A stretch of 64,000 bases of DNA, taken from Pseudoprimorskyibacter insulae (lineage in GTDB: Bacteria; Pseudomonadota; Alphaproteobacteria; Rhodobacterales; Rhodobacteraceae). The stretch covers positions 930,001-994,000 of the forward strand of contig NZ_OMOJ01000001.1 of NCBI RefSeq assembly GCF_900302505.1, written 5' to 3'. Below the pieces are notes generated by a model. That model was given only the letters and a program-made list of their open reading frames with translations, did not search any database and had not been told where the DNA came from. This document shows, piece by piece, positions 42,900 through 51,582 of this stretch. Each line of letters starts with the position of its first letter. The stretch's first letter is position 1. A program made the translations under genes and the position numbers.

Positions 42900-43640
42900 A
42901 TGACCGATATCCAGTATCTCGACAGCCCCCACGGACGCCGCCTTGCCTATGCCCATACCGCCGGGCAGGGGCCGACCATCGTGTTCCTGTCGGGCTATAA
43001 ATCCGACATGGAGGGCACCAAGGCCGTGCATCTTGAGGCATGGGCCAAGGCGCAGGGCCGCGCGTTCCTGCGGTTGGACTATTCGGGCCACGGCATTTCC
43101 TCGGGCGTGTTCGAAGAGGGCTGCATCGGTGATTGGGCGCAAGACGCGCAGGATATCATCGAGGCGGTAACAACGGGGCCCGTGGTTCTGGTCGGATCCT
43201 CCATGGGCGGCTGGATCAGCTGTATCCTGACCCGCCGTTTGGCCCGCGTTGTGGGCTTTGTCGGCATCGCGGCTGCGCCCGATTTCACCGAAGACGGGTT
43301 CTGGAACGGTTTCACCGATACCCAAAAGGCCGAGGTGATGGAGCAGGGGCAAACCGCGCTGCCTTCAGACTACGGCGATCCCTACATCGTCACGCGCCGC
43401 CTGATCGAGGACGGGCGCAAGCAACTGGTGCTGCGCAGTTCGCTGCCCATGCCGTATCCCGTACGCTTGGTGCTGGGCACCGGCGATACCGCCGTTTCGG
43501 TGGACGTGGGCCTGCGCCTGCTGAGCCACATCGACGGGCCGGATGTTCGCCTCAATCTTATCAAAGACGCCGATCACCGCCTGTCAGAACCGTCCGAGTT
43601 GAAGGCGATTGAGGCCGCGCTGACCGAGGTTCTGGGCTAA
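42900..43640 (+). CDS. Alpha/beta hydrolase (serine)
   Basis: The 246-aa alpha/beta hydrolase has [27 protein letters not shown], the nucleophile elbow LVGSSMGGW with Ser in GSSMG, an acid near [10 protein letters not shown] and catalytic His in DADHRLSEP. It resembles ABHD10-type thioesterase/depalmitoylase members by the [11 protein letters not shown] region. The natural substrate is unknown. Divergent from thrS with 176 nt between. Confidence 0.88.
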   Translation: MTDIQYLDSPHGRRLAYAHTAGQGPTIVFLSGYKSDMEGTKAVHLEAWAKAQGRAFLRLDYSGHGISSGVFEEGCIGDWAQDAQDIIEAVTTGPVVLVGSSMGGWISCILTRRLARVVGFVGIAAAPDFTEDGFWNGFTDTQKAEVMEQGQTALPSDYGDPYIVTRRLIEDGRKQLVLRSSLPMPYPVRLVLGTGDTAVSVDVGLRLLSHIDGPDVRLNLIKDADHRLSEPSELKAIEAALTEVLG

Positions 43641-43708
43641 CCACCACGCTTGCGCGTTTCCGCTTTGTTCCTTAGCTTGGGCGCATATTTCAAGCGAAAG
43701 GAATTCAG

Positions 43709-44134
43709 ATGGACCAGCGGATTAGCCTTGTAACCTTGGGCGTCGCCGACATGGATCGCGCGGCGGCGTTTTACGATGCGCTGGGCTGGGTGCGGGTCGA
43801 GTCACCTGATGGGGTGATTGCCTATGACCTGATCGGCCAGACGCTGGGCCTGTATCCGATTGCCAAACTGGCCGAGGATCTGGGCCTGCCCGCAGCGGCA
43901 TTGGGCCATGGGGCTGCGACCTATGCCTATAACGTGCGCGAACAGGGCGATGTGGCCGCCGTTCTGGCCAAGGCCGAGGCCGCGGGGGCCAAGATCCTCA
44001 AGCCAGCACAAGATGTGTTCTGGGGCGGGCATCACGGGTTCTTTGCCGATCCCGATGGCCATATCTGGGAAATCGCCTATAACCCGTTCTCGCCTTTGGG
44101 TGACGACGGCGCGTTCCGCTGGAACGGCTACTGA
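43709..44134 (+). CDS. VOC-family (glyoxalase-like) protein
   Basis: The 141-aa vicinal oxygen chelate protein has ISLVTLGVADMDRAAAFYDA, LGWVRVESPDGVIAYDLIGQ and ends with HHGFFADPDGHIWEIAYNPF, the pattern of glyoxalase/bleomycin-resistance-like enzymes. Two beta-alpha-beta-beta-beta modules are present. Preceded by GAAAGGAATTCAG. It overlaps the next gene by one base (TGATG). Confidence 0.9.
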   Translation: MDQRISLVTLGVADMDRAAAFYDALGWVRVESPDGVIAYDLIGQTLGLYPIAKLAEDLGLPAAALGHGAATYAYNVREQGDVAAVLAKAEAAGAKILKPAQDVFWGGHHGFFADPDGHIWEIAYNPFSPLGDDGAFRWNGY

Positions 44135-44760
44135 TGCAGCGCCCTCGCAGCATGTGGAGCCTTGAGACGCTGGGCCGTGTGCGGCTGTCGCGTCACTTCT
44201 ACATGCGCGAGTTTCTGTATTCCGAGATCGGCAATTTTCACGCCCAGCCCAATATCCCCGACATCCCCGATCTGGCGATTGAGCGGGGGCGAGCCTTTTG
44301 CGAAGCGCTGCTTGATCCCCTGCAAGAAACCTTCGGGCGGGTGTTTGTCCGCTCGGGCTATCGCAGCGCGGCGCTGAACGCTTTTGGCAATGAACACGGG
44401 CTGAATTGCGCGCGCAATGACTATCCGTTGGAATGCCACATCTGGGATCGGCCCGAAGTGCCGGTTGCCGGGGCCTCGATCGTGATCCCGTGGTTTGCCG
44501 ACCAATATGAACGCGGGCGTGATTGGCGTGATCTGGCGTGGTGGGTGCATGACCATCTGCCGTACTCCGAGATGTTCTTTTTCCCAAAGCTTTGCGCCTT
44601 CAATCTGGCATGGCGGCCCGAGCCGATGCGCCGGATCGACAGCTATATCGCGCCCAAAGGCTGCCTTTTGCGGGCCGGGACCGCGCCCGATGAGGCGCCC
44701 GAGGCGCGTAAAGCCCGCTACGCCGATTTTCCGGTGTTTCGCGGCATTGAAACCCCATGA
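44134..44760 (+). CDS. Peptidase M15-like protein, possibly non-catalytic
   Basis: The 208-aa protein has HFYMREFLYSEIGNFHAQPN and VFVRSGYRSAALNAFG, which fit the start of the Peptidase_M15_3 (hedgehog/DD-peptidase fold) family. The expected HxxxxxxD zinc motif region reads ECHIWDRPEVP, and the last His ligand region reads AFNLAWRPEP with Arg where an His is usual. A catalytic role is therefore doubtful. No signal peptide. It overlaps the VOC gene, implying co-translation. Confidence 0.6.
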   Translation: MQRPRSMWSLETLGRVRLSRHFYMREFLYSEIGNFHAQPNIPDIPDLAIERGRAFCEALLDPLQETFGRVFVRSGYRSAALNAFGNEHGLNCARNDYPLECHIWDRPEVPVAGASIVIPWFADQYERGRDWRDLAWWVHDHLPYSEMFFFPKLCAFNLAWRPEPMRRIDSYIAPKGCLLRAGTAPDEAPEARKARYADFPVFRGIETP

Positions 44761-44894
44761 GTGGGTGGACACCCTCAAGCTGAAACAATACCGTATTGGT
44801 TGAATTATCTGCCATCGGCTACCGTCGATGGTAACAGATGCCACGCGCCCGTTCCTATTTTGGGCCGACTGGCACGGCGATGAACGGAGGGCGG

Positions 44895-45821
44895 ATGGGC
44901 CGCACAAGAACGGCGACCGAGGATCTGCTGGCTCGGATCGAGCAGACATGGCTGCGGCGCGATCTGGGGCAACGCCTGTTAGTGCTGTCGCACCCCGAGG
45001 CGCGTTTGGCCTCAGACTGGGGGATGGTGTCGGATCCCGGCGAAGCGGAACTTGCCCTGCTGCCGCTGTTACAGGCCATGCCGGACCTGTCTTTGATGAC
45101 CGAAGATCTGTTTCCCGCCGATGGCGGCGTGGCGGCCCGATTTTTGCTGTCCGGTCGGCACGATGGCGAGGGGCCGATGGGGGTGCCGACGGGCCAAGCG
45201 GTTTGGTTCCGGGCCGGGGCCGCGGCTTTGCTGACCGGTGGCCGGGTGGCGGCGGCGTTTGTTGTGCAGGATCAGGCGGCGCTATTGGCCCAGATCGGCA
45301 TCGACGCCTGCGACTATGCACGGCACTTGGTGGGCGATTTGCCCCCGGCAGGCCCGCCCGATCTGGAGCTGGCCTTGCCGGGCGGGGCTGCTGGACAATG
45401 GGGGCAGGTCTGGGGCGAAATCGTCCAAAGCCTGCTGACAGACGGGCCCGCAACCATCGACGCGCAATATGACCCGGCCTGCCTGCTGGATGCGCCGGGC
45501 GGGATCCGCGCCCACGGGCGGCGCGATGTGGCCGACCATTGGGTGCAATTGCGGGCGGCCTTCCCATCGGCGCGGTTGCGCGTCCTTCAGGCGATTGGCC
45601 GCGAAGACCGCCTGATGCCCCCGCGCGCCAGCGTTCTTTGGCGGCTGGAGGGGCGGCACGACGGCTGGGGCGCTTTTGGCGAACCGACCGGGGCAACGGT
45701 GCACGTCACCGGCCTGTCGCAAGCCGAATTCGGCCCGGACGGGGTGCGCCGCGATGTGGTGCTATACGACCCGTTGGCGATTTGGGCGCAAATTCATCGC
45801 CATACCGGCCTTGGCGACTAA
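44895..45821 (+). CDS. Two-domain NTF2/SnoaL-like protein
   Basis: The 308-aa protein contains two similar alpha+beta units. The first (LARIEQTWLRRDLGQRLLVL ... GVPTGQAVWFRAGAAALLTG) and the second (GEIVQSLLTDGPATIDAQYD ... WGAFGEPTGATVHVTGLSQA) align over about 140 residues. Both have the GxxxxPTGxxV block of SnoaL polyketide-cyclase/ester-type proteins, but catalytic residues are not obvious. GGAGGGCGG lies right before the ATG at 44895. No family partner in the neighbourhood gives a function. Confidence 0.65.
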   Translation: MGRTRTATEDLLARIEQTWLRRDLGQRLLVLSHPEARLASDWGMVSDPGEAELALLPLLQAMPDLSLMTEDLFPADGGVAARFLLSGRHDGEGPMGVPTGQAVWFRAGAAALLTGGRVAAAFVVQDQAALLAQIGIDACDYARHLVGDLPPAGPPDLELALPGGAAGQWGQVWGEIVQSLLTDGPATIDAQYDPACLLDAPGGIRAHGRRDVADHWVQLRAAFPSARLRVLQAIGREDRLMPPRASVLWRLEGRHDGWGAFGEPTGATVHVTGLSQAEFGPDGVRRDVVLYDPLAIWAQIHRHTGLGD

Positions 45822-45929
45822 GTGTCTGAATTCGTGCTGGCCCTTGGGGTTTGGTCTGTTAACATACTTTCGATAGGTGGGGTGCCGGCCGCGGGTTAAA
45901 TCGCGGCGGCGGGAAATAACGGACATTCA

Positions 45930-46640
45930 ATGCTTGAACCTGTGGTCTTGATTCCGGGGTTGCTGTGCGATGCGCGGCAATTCTATCCGCAGGTCGTGTC
46001 CTTGGGGCTGGAACGCTGCGTGACCATCGCGCCGCTGGGCCAAGGCGAACGGATAGAGGAAATCGCCACAGACATTCTTGCCGCACTGCCGCCGCGTTTT
46101 GCGCTGATGGGGTGGGATCTGGGGGCCTTGGTCGCCATGGAGATCCTGCGCCGCGCCCCTGACAAGGTATCGCGCATCGCCCTGAGCGGGGCGCATCCGC
46201 TGACCGAAACGCCGCAAGTCTCGGCCGAACGTGAACCGATCATCATTAAGGCCAAGGCCAATGGGCTAGAGGCCGCAATGTTGCAGGTTATGGCCGGGAT
46301 CAACACCGCCGAGGCCGCGCCGCGTCAGGATATCATCGATCTGATGATGGATATGGCCCGCAGCCAAGGCCGTGATGCGCTGATCCGGCAGTTGCGCGCC
46401 AAACAACGCCGCCGCGATCAACAGGCCACCCTGCGTCGCTGCCGCCTTCCGGCAATGGTGCTGTGCGGGGCGGAAGCCACGGATAGCGCGCGCAAACGTC
46501 ATCGGTTTATGGCCGATCTGTTTCACCATTGCGAATATCGTGAAATTCCCGGTGCCGCTGATTTGCCAATGCTGGAGGCATCTGGCGCCTTTACCGCCGC
46601 CCTGCGCGATTGGCTGCGCCAGCCTTTGGTCCTGCGATAA
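45930..46640 (+). CDS. Alpha/beta hydrolase-fold protein with Asp at the nucleophile position
   Basis: The 236-aa protein has LEPVVLIPGLLCDARQFYPQ and the usual fold order. The nucleophile elbow reads ALMGWDLGALVAMEILRRAP: Asp63 where serine is normal (GxSxG). The final catalytic-His position, PGAADLPMLE, has Asp211 where GHLPMLE is typical. A proper Asp-nucleophile dehalogenase would keep the His. A pseudoenzyme is possible. The ATG is weakly positioned after AATAACGGACATTCA. Confidence 0.75.
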   Translation: MLEPVVLIPGLLCDARQFYPQVVSLGLERCVTIAPLGQGERIEEIATDILAALPPRFALMGWDLGALVAMEILRRAPDKVSRIALSGAHPLTETPQVSAEREPIIIKAKANGLEAAMLQVMAGINTAEAAPRQDIIDLMMDMARSQGRDALIRQLRAKQRRRDQQATLRRCRLPAMVLCGAEATDSARKRHRFMADLFHHCEYREIPGAADLPMLEASGAFTAALRDWLRQPLVLR

Positions 46641-46665
46641 GCAGAATTCTGCTGAGGCAGTTTTT
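46640..46665 (+). terminator. Possible terminator after the hydrolase gene
   Basis: The palindrome AGCAGAATTCTGCT (46640-46653) overlaps a short CTGC-TGAG-GCAG stem followed by TTTTTC. The stem is short, so confidence is low. Confidence 0.35.
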
Positions 46666-46735
46666 CGGGCCAGTGAATTTGACATGCCGCGCCGCGTTTG
46701 CGCCCCTTTGATCATATTTTAAAGGGTTTTTAGCG

Positions 46736-46889
46736 ATGGCTATTATCAAATGTACTAAAAACAACGACACGCTGAAAGGCACCTCGGGCGCTGACACGCT
46801 TTCGGGTCTGGCGGGCGCTGATCGACGGGGGCGATCTGTCGACGCTGACCCTGTGCATCGATGCGTTGGATTACGATTTGCTGCTGTGA
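46736..46889 (+). pseudogene. Remnant of an RTX-type gene
   Basis: The reading frame begins MAIIKCTKNNDTLKGTSGAD, then TLSGLAGAD, the standard start of a short RTX calcium-binding protein (compare GADTLSGLAGADTIDGG). The pattern breaks after GLAGAD. In the next frame, ALIDGGDLSTLTLCIDALDY and DLLL then a stop codon follow. A frameshift or deletion has truncated the gene to about 50 codons, without the GGxGxD array. A hairpin with CTTTT (46890-46915) follows. Confidence 0.55.
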
Positions 46890-47003
46890 CGCGGCTGGCC
46901 AGCGCCGCGCTTTTGGGCAGGCGTTGGCGATGCGTATTTATTCAAGAGGAGACGCAGGGGACGCGGCGCTATCTGGGCCGCGTTCCTTTGTTTTTCAGGG
47001 GGC

Positions 47004-47046
47004 GGTGGGTTCAAAACCCACCCTACGGCGGCAGGGTGGGTTTGAA
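47004..47046. repeat. REP-like palindrome with two alternative hairpins
   Basis: GGTGGGTT and AACCCACC (47004-47022, CAA loop) form one hairpin. TTCAAAACCCACCCT and AGGGTGGGTTTGAA (47010-47024 / 47033-47046) form a second, overlapping one. The GTAGGGTGGGTTTTGAACCCACC wording, split here, resembles intergenic repeats I have seen in other proteobacterial genomes. It sits just after the pepF stop. Confidence 0.5.
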
Positions 47047-47050
47047 AGGT

Positions 47051-48874
47051 TCAGTCTTCCATCGCTTCCAGTTCGTCGATGAAGCCCGAGATCATGCTAA
47101 GGCCCTTGTCCCAGAAGGCCGGATCGGTCGCATCAAGGCCGAAGGGGGCCAGAAGATCGGTGTGATGCATCGAACCGCCCGCTTTGAGCATGTCGAAGTA
47201 CTTGTCCTGGAAGCCTTCGGGCGCGGCCTCATAGGCGGCGTAAAGGGCGTTCACCAGACCATCGCCAAACGCGTAGGCATAGACATAGAACGGCGAGTGG
47301 ACGAAGTGGGGGATATAGGCCCAGAAGGTTTCATAGCCTTCCATGAAGTCGAACACCGGGCCAAGGCTTTCGGCCTGAACGCTCATCCATAGGGCGTTGA
47401 TGTCTTCGGGTGTTAGCTCTCCGCCGCGGCGGGCGTCGTGGAGTTTGCACTCAAAGTCATAAAACGCAATCTGGCGGACGACCGTGTTGATCATATCCTC
47501 GACCTTGCCGGCCAGCATCACCTTACGCTCGGCCTTGTCTTTGGCTTTGGCCAGCATGGCGCGGAAGGTCAGCATTTCGCCGAACACGGACGCAGTCTCG
47601 GCCAGCGTCAGCGGGGTTGAGGCCAGCATTTCGCCTTGTCCTGCGGCCAGCACCTGATGCACGCCGTGGCCCAGTTCGTGGGCCAGCGTCATCACATCGC
47701 GCGGTTTGCCGAGGTAGTTGAGCATCACATAGGGGTGCACATCGGTGACAGTGGGATGAGCAAAGGCACCGGGGGCCTTGCCCGGTTTCACGCCTGCATC
47801 GATCCAGCCTTTGGTAAAGAACGGCTCGGCAATCTCGCCCATGCGTGGGTCAAAGCCGTTGTAGGCGTCCATCACCGTGGCGCGGGCTTCTTCCCAACCG
47901 ACAGTGCGGGTGGATTCCATCGGCAGGGGCGCGTTGCGATCCCAGACCTGCATGGTCTCAAGCCCCAACCACTTGGCTTTCAGTGCGTAATAGCGGTGTG
48001 ACAGCTTGGGATAGGCGGCTACCACGGCGTTGCGCAGGGCCTCAACCACTTCGGGCTCTACGTCGTTCGACAGGTGGCGGCCGGTTTGCGCGGTTGGCAT
48101 CCCGCGCCAGCGGTCAAGGATTTCCTTTTCCTTGGCTTGGGTGTTGTGCACGCGGGCAAAGATCTTGATGTTTTCACCAAAGACGCGGGCCAGTTCATGA
48201 GCCGCCGCTTCGCGCTTGGAGCGGTCTTGCTCCGTCAGGAAGTTCAGCGTGCCTTCGATGTTATGCTCTTCGCCGTCGACCTCAAAGGTCAGGCCCGCGA
48301 TGGTTTCATCGAACAGGCGTTCCCACGCATCGCCCACAACGCCCAGATCGTGCAGGAATTTCTCCATCTCGTCGGACAGCTGATAGGGCTTCATCGCGCG
48401 GATGCGGTCAAAGGCCTTTTTGTAGCGGGCCAGATCGGCATTGGCGGCAAACAGGCCGTCAAGCTGATCGTCGGGCAGGCGGTTCAGTTCCAGCGTGAAG
48501 AACACCAGCGGCGTGGTGAAATTGGTGATCTTTTCCTGACAATCGGCCATGAACTTGGCGCGCTCGCCATCGACGGTCAGCTGGTAATAGCGCAGGCCCG
48601 CATAGGACATGATGCGCCCCGCGACGCCTTCGATTTTTTCGTGGCGCTGGATCAGGGTCAACAGGCCCGGCGCATCCAGATCGGCCAGCTTGCCTTCGTA
48701 ATCCTCGGCGAACTTGGCACAGGCCGTTTCCAGCCAGTCCAGATCGCGCTTGACCTCGGGCGCGTCGGGCGCGGTGTAAAGGTCGGACAGATCCCATTCC
48801 GGCAGATCGCCAAGATCCTTCCCCCCCGCAGAGGCATTGGCGTCGAAAACCGGGGGCTTGGGGAAGTGGCGCAT
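47051..48874 (-). CDS. pepF: Oligoendopeptidase F (M3 metallopeptidase)
   Basis: The 607-aa M3B family peptidase cleaves short peptides in the cytosol. The zinc motif LAHELGHGVHQVLAAGQGEM (HExxH plus the downstream Glu in TLAETASVFGEM) lies at about residues 390-425. N-terminal helical PepF domain starts near LPEWDLSDLYTAPDAPEVKR. The C-terminal block reads FVHSPFYVYAYAFGDGLVNA. AGGAGACTTCC precedes the ATG. Its neighbours do not share function. Confidence 0.95.
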   Translation of the reverse strand: MRHFPKPPVFDANASAGGKDLGDLPEWDLSDLYTAPDAPEVKRDLDWLETACAKFAEDYEGKLADLDAPGLLTLIQRHEKIEGVAGRIMSYAGLRYYQLTVDGERAKFMADCQEKITNFTTPLVFFTLELNRLPDDQLDGLFAANADLARYKKAFDRIRAMKPYQLSDEMEKFLHDLGVVGDAWERLFDETIAGLTFEVDGEEHNIEGTLNFLTEQDRSKREAAAHELARVFGENIKIFARVHNTQAKEKEILDRWRGMPTAQTGRHLSNDVEPEVVEALRNAVVAAYPKLSHRYYALKAKWLGLETMQVWDRNAPLPMESTRTVGWEEARATVMDAYNGFDPRMGEIAEPFFTKGWIDAGVKPGKAPGAFAHPTVTDVHPYVMLNYLGKPRDVMTLAHELGHGVHQVLAAGQGEMLASTPLTLAETASVFGEMLTFRAMLAKAKDKAERKVMLAGKVEDMINTVVRQIAFYDFECKLHDARRGGELTPEDINALWMSVQAESLGPVFDFMEGYETFWAYIPHFVHSPFYVYAYAFGDGLVNALYAAYEAAPEGFQDKYFDMLKAGGSMHHTDLLAPFGLDATDPAFWDKGLSMISGFIDELEAMED

Positions 48875-48951
48875 GGAAGTCTCCTGTAATTCGTTTGACC
48901 AACAGATAGGGCCGCGAGGCGGGGCAGGGCAAGGGGCAGGCGGGGGATTGC

Positions 48952-50544
48952 CTAGCTGTAAGCGGTCAGAAGAGCGCGCAAATCGTCGATTGTGTTCGCC
49001 TCCGATGCCGGTTTGTCCTGCCGCCAGCGCGACATACGCGGAAAGCGCAGCGCCAGCCCCGATTTGTGGCGGGGGCTTTCGTGGATGCCTTCGAAGGCAA
49101 TTTCAAACACCAACTCGGGTGCGACCTGACGTACAGGGCCGAACCGCTGGCGGGTGTTCTTGCGCACCCAAGCGGTGATCTTGCCGAAGTCTTCGTCGGT
49201 CAGGCCGGAATAGGCCTTGGTGAAGGGCACCAGCGTGTCGCCATCCCAGACGGCAAAGGTGAAGTCGGTGAACAGGTTTGCGCGGCGGCCATGCCCCGAC
49301 TGGGCGTAGATCATCACCGCATCAATCACCATCGGATCGAGCTTCCATTTCCACCAGTCGCCCTTTTTGCGGCCAACCTGATAGGGGCTGGACCGGCGTT
49401 TGAGCATCAGCCCTTCGGCGCGCGCGTCGCGGGCGGCGGCGCGGATCGCGGCCAGGTCGGCCCATGTGTCGAACGGAATGACCGGCGACAGGCGCACGGG
49501 TGCGGTGTTGGGCAAGGGGGCCAAAAGCGCCTCCAACGCGGCGCGGCGGCCCGCCATCGGGGCATCGCGCAGGTCTCGGCCCTCCAGTTCCAGCAGGTCA
49601 TATGCCAAAAACACCACCGGCGCGTCGCGCAGCAGCTTTTTCGGCACGGTCTTGCGCCCGATCCGCTGTTGCAGCGTGTTGAACGGCAGGGGCGCGGTGC
49701 CATCCCAAGCCACAATCTCGCCGTCCAGCACGGAGCCGGGGGGCAGGAAATCACGGGCGGCGATCAGTTCGGGAAACCGGTCGGTGACCAGTTCTTCGCC
49801 GCGCGACCAAACGAAATGCTGCCCGCCGCGCAGCACCAACTGCCCCCGGATGCCATCCCATTTCCATTCGGCTTGCCAGTCGGCGGGGTCGCCCAGTTCC
49901 TCGGGGGCGGTTTCCAGACCATAGGCCAGATAGAACGGATAGGGGCGCGACAGGTCGGCCCCGTTATCCTGTGCCTCGATCAACGCGTGGAAGGTGGTCG
50001 TGTCGGGAGTCCAGTTGCCCATCAGGCGCAGGGCGATTGCGGGCTCTTCCTGCCCCGTGGCTTGGGCCAGCGCGCGGGTCATCAGTTTTTGGCTGACACC
50101 CACGCGAAACCCTCCTGTGATCAGCTTGTTGAACAGGAACCGTTCGGCAGTATCCAACTGATCCCACGCCGCCAGAATATGCGCCTTTCGCGTGTCCAGA
50201 TCCTCAGACGCCAGGGCCTTGAGGTCTGTGATCCACTGGTGCAGAGGTTTGTTGGCGATGGCACTGGGGGGCGGCAGGATCAGGGCGATGGTCTCGGCCA
50301 GATCGCCAACAATGGGATAGCTTTCCTCAAGCAACCAAAGGGGCAGTCCCGCCGCCTCGGCGGCCCATTCGCGCAACTGCGTGGTTGTCACCGCCCGTTT
50401 CGGACGGCGACCCGAGAATAGCGCGATGGTCCAAAGTTTGTCGGGGTCGCTGGCGGTGCGGAAGTAACCCGCCAACGCGGCGGTTTTGACCGTTGTCTTG
50501 GTGCTTTGGTCAATAGCTTGGAACAGGGCGGCAAAGTCTTTCAT
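48952..50544 (-). CDS. ATP-dependent DNA ligase of the ligase-associated damage-response set
   Basis: The 530-aa ligase has an N-terminal DNA-binding domain (residues 1-200), adenylation motif I KWDG at 228-231 (EWKWDGIRG), motif III VFLAYDLLELEG, motif IV EGLMLKRRSS, motif V WWKWKLDPMVIDAV and a C-terminal OB domain ending with ALRFPRMSRWRQDKP. This is the bacterial LADDR ligase group, often named cisplatin-resistance DNA ligase. It overlaps the exonuclease gene by 4 nt. Confidence 0.9.
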   Translation of the reverse strand: MKDFAALFQAIDQSTKTTVKTAALAGYFRTASDPDKLWTIALFSGRRPKRAVTTTQLREWAAEAAGLPLWLLEESYPIVGDLAETIALILPPPSAIANKPLHQWITDLKALASEDLDTRKAHILAAWDQLDTAERFLFNKLITGGFRVGVSQKLMTRALAQATGQEEPAIALRLMGNWTPDTTTFHALIEAQDNGADLSRPYPFYLAYGLETAPEELGDPADWQAEWKWDGIRGQLVLRGGQHFVWSRGEELVTDRFPELIAARDFLPPGSVLDGEIVAWDGTAPLPFNTLQQRIGRKTVPKKLLRDAPVVFLAYDLLELEGRDLRDAPMAGRRAALEALLAPLPNTAPVRLSPVIPFDTWADLAAIRAAARDARAEGLMLKRRSSPYQVGRKKGDWWKWKLDPMVIDAVMIYAQSGHGRRANLFTDFTFAVWDGDTLVPFTKAYSGLTDEDFGKITAWVRKNTRQRFGPVRQVAPELVFEIAFEGIHESPRHKSGLALRFPRMSRWRQDKPASEANTIDDLRALLTAYS

Positions 50545-51539
50545 GCCTCCTCCTCCTCAGTGCCGAATTCGGTCGGCACGGCCTCGGCCTGATAGCCTTG
50601 CTCGGACAGCCAACGGGTGAAAATGTCGGTATATCCGTGGGTCGGGAAAATCCGTTCGGCCCCGGTTTCGCGGATGGCGGTCATCAGTTCGGTGAAATCG
50701 GCATGGTCGGACAGCACAAAGCCCCGGTCCATGGCCCGCCGCCGCCGGATGCCCCGGATTTGCATCCAGCCGCTGGCAAAGCCGGTGGAGGCCGCCCCGA
50801 ACCGTCGCGCCCAAGCTGACCCCAGCGCTGAGGGCGGCGCGATGACGATCGCGCGAGGGTGGGTTTTGGCCGAATGCGCATCGGTGACCAGTTCGGTTGC
50901 GGGAAGGGGCAGGCCTTGGGCGCGCAAAACAGCATTGGTGTTTTCGACCGCGCCATGGGTCAGGATCGGGCCGATGGATGGATCAAGCAGTGCCAGAAGC
51001 CGCTGCGCCTTGCCCAACGAATAGGCCCCGAGCATCGACACCCGGCCAAGGGCGGCATTGGCGGCCCACCATGCGTTGATCTCATCCGCGACCTCGGATT
51101 GCGGGCGCCAGCGGAACACGGGCAGGCCAAAGGTGCATTCGGTGATAAAGGCATGACAGCGCACGGGTTCAAACTGTTCAGACAGCCCATCCGGCCCCAG
51201 TTTGTAATCGCCGGACACGGCCCAGACCTGCCCGCCCACCGAAACCCGAACCTGAGCCGAGCCGGGCAGGTGACCTGCGGGATGAAACGACACAGTTGCG
51301 CCGCCAATGGTCTGCGGCACGCCATAGGCCAGCGTCTGGACATCAATCGCGCCCAACCGGTGGCGCATCACCGGTGCTGTGCCGGGGGTGGCCAGATAGC
51401 GGCGGTGCCCCGCGCGGGCGTGGTCAGAATGGGCGTGGGTGATGACGGCACGGTCCACCGGTCGCCATGGGTCGATATGGAAATCGCCAGCAGGGCAATA
51501 GATGCCATTAGGGGTAAAGGTCAGGACCGGATCACGCAT
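50541..51539 (-). CDS. Ligase-associated DNA damage response exonuclease (MBL fold)
   Basis: The 332-aa metallo-beta-lactamase/beta-CASP-like protein begins LTFTPNGIYCPAGDFHIDPW and carries ITHAHSDHARAGHRRY (HxHxDH), SFHPAGHLPGSAQVRVS, SGDYKLGPDGLSEQFEPV and VLSDHADFTELM, IFPTHGY. This is the LADDR exonuclease family. The operon partner ligase follows with a 4-nt overlap. The LADDR helicase (Lhr-like) and PdeM endonuclease are not seen in the window. Confidence 0.92.
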   Translation of the reverse strand: MRDPVLTFTPNGIYCPAGDFHIDPWRPVDRAVITHAHSDHARAGHRRYLATPGTAPVMRHRLGAIDVQTLAYGVPQTIGGATVSFHPAGHLPGSAQVRVSVGGQVWAVSGDYKLGPDGLSEQFEPVRCHAFITECTFGLPVFRWRPQSEVADEINAWWAANAALGRVSMLGAYSLGKAQRLLALLDPSIGPILTHGAVENTNAVLRAQGLPLPATELVTDAHSAKTHPRAIVIAPPSALGSAWARRFGAASTGFASGWMQIRGIRRRRAMDRGFVLSDHADFTELMTAIRETGAERIFPTHGYTDIFTRWLSEQGYQAEAVPTEFGTEEEEA

Positions 51540-51582
51540 GGCGCTGAGGGTAGCGCCGAAATTCGCCGCGGCCAGCGCGAAT

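Noticed and set aside
46890-47392. Continuation of the RTX-remnant frame to 218 aa
   Set aside because: Beyond the first repeat the frame runs through a palindrome and antisense to pepF with no RTX motif, so the extension is accidental.
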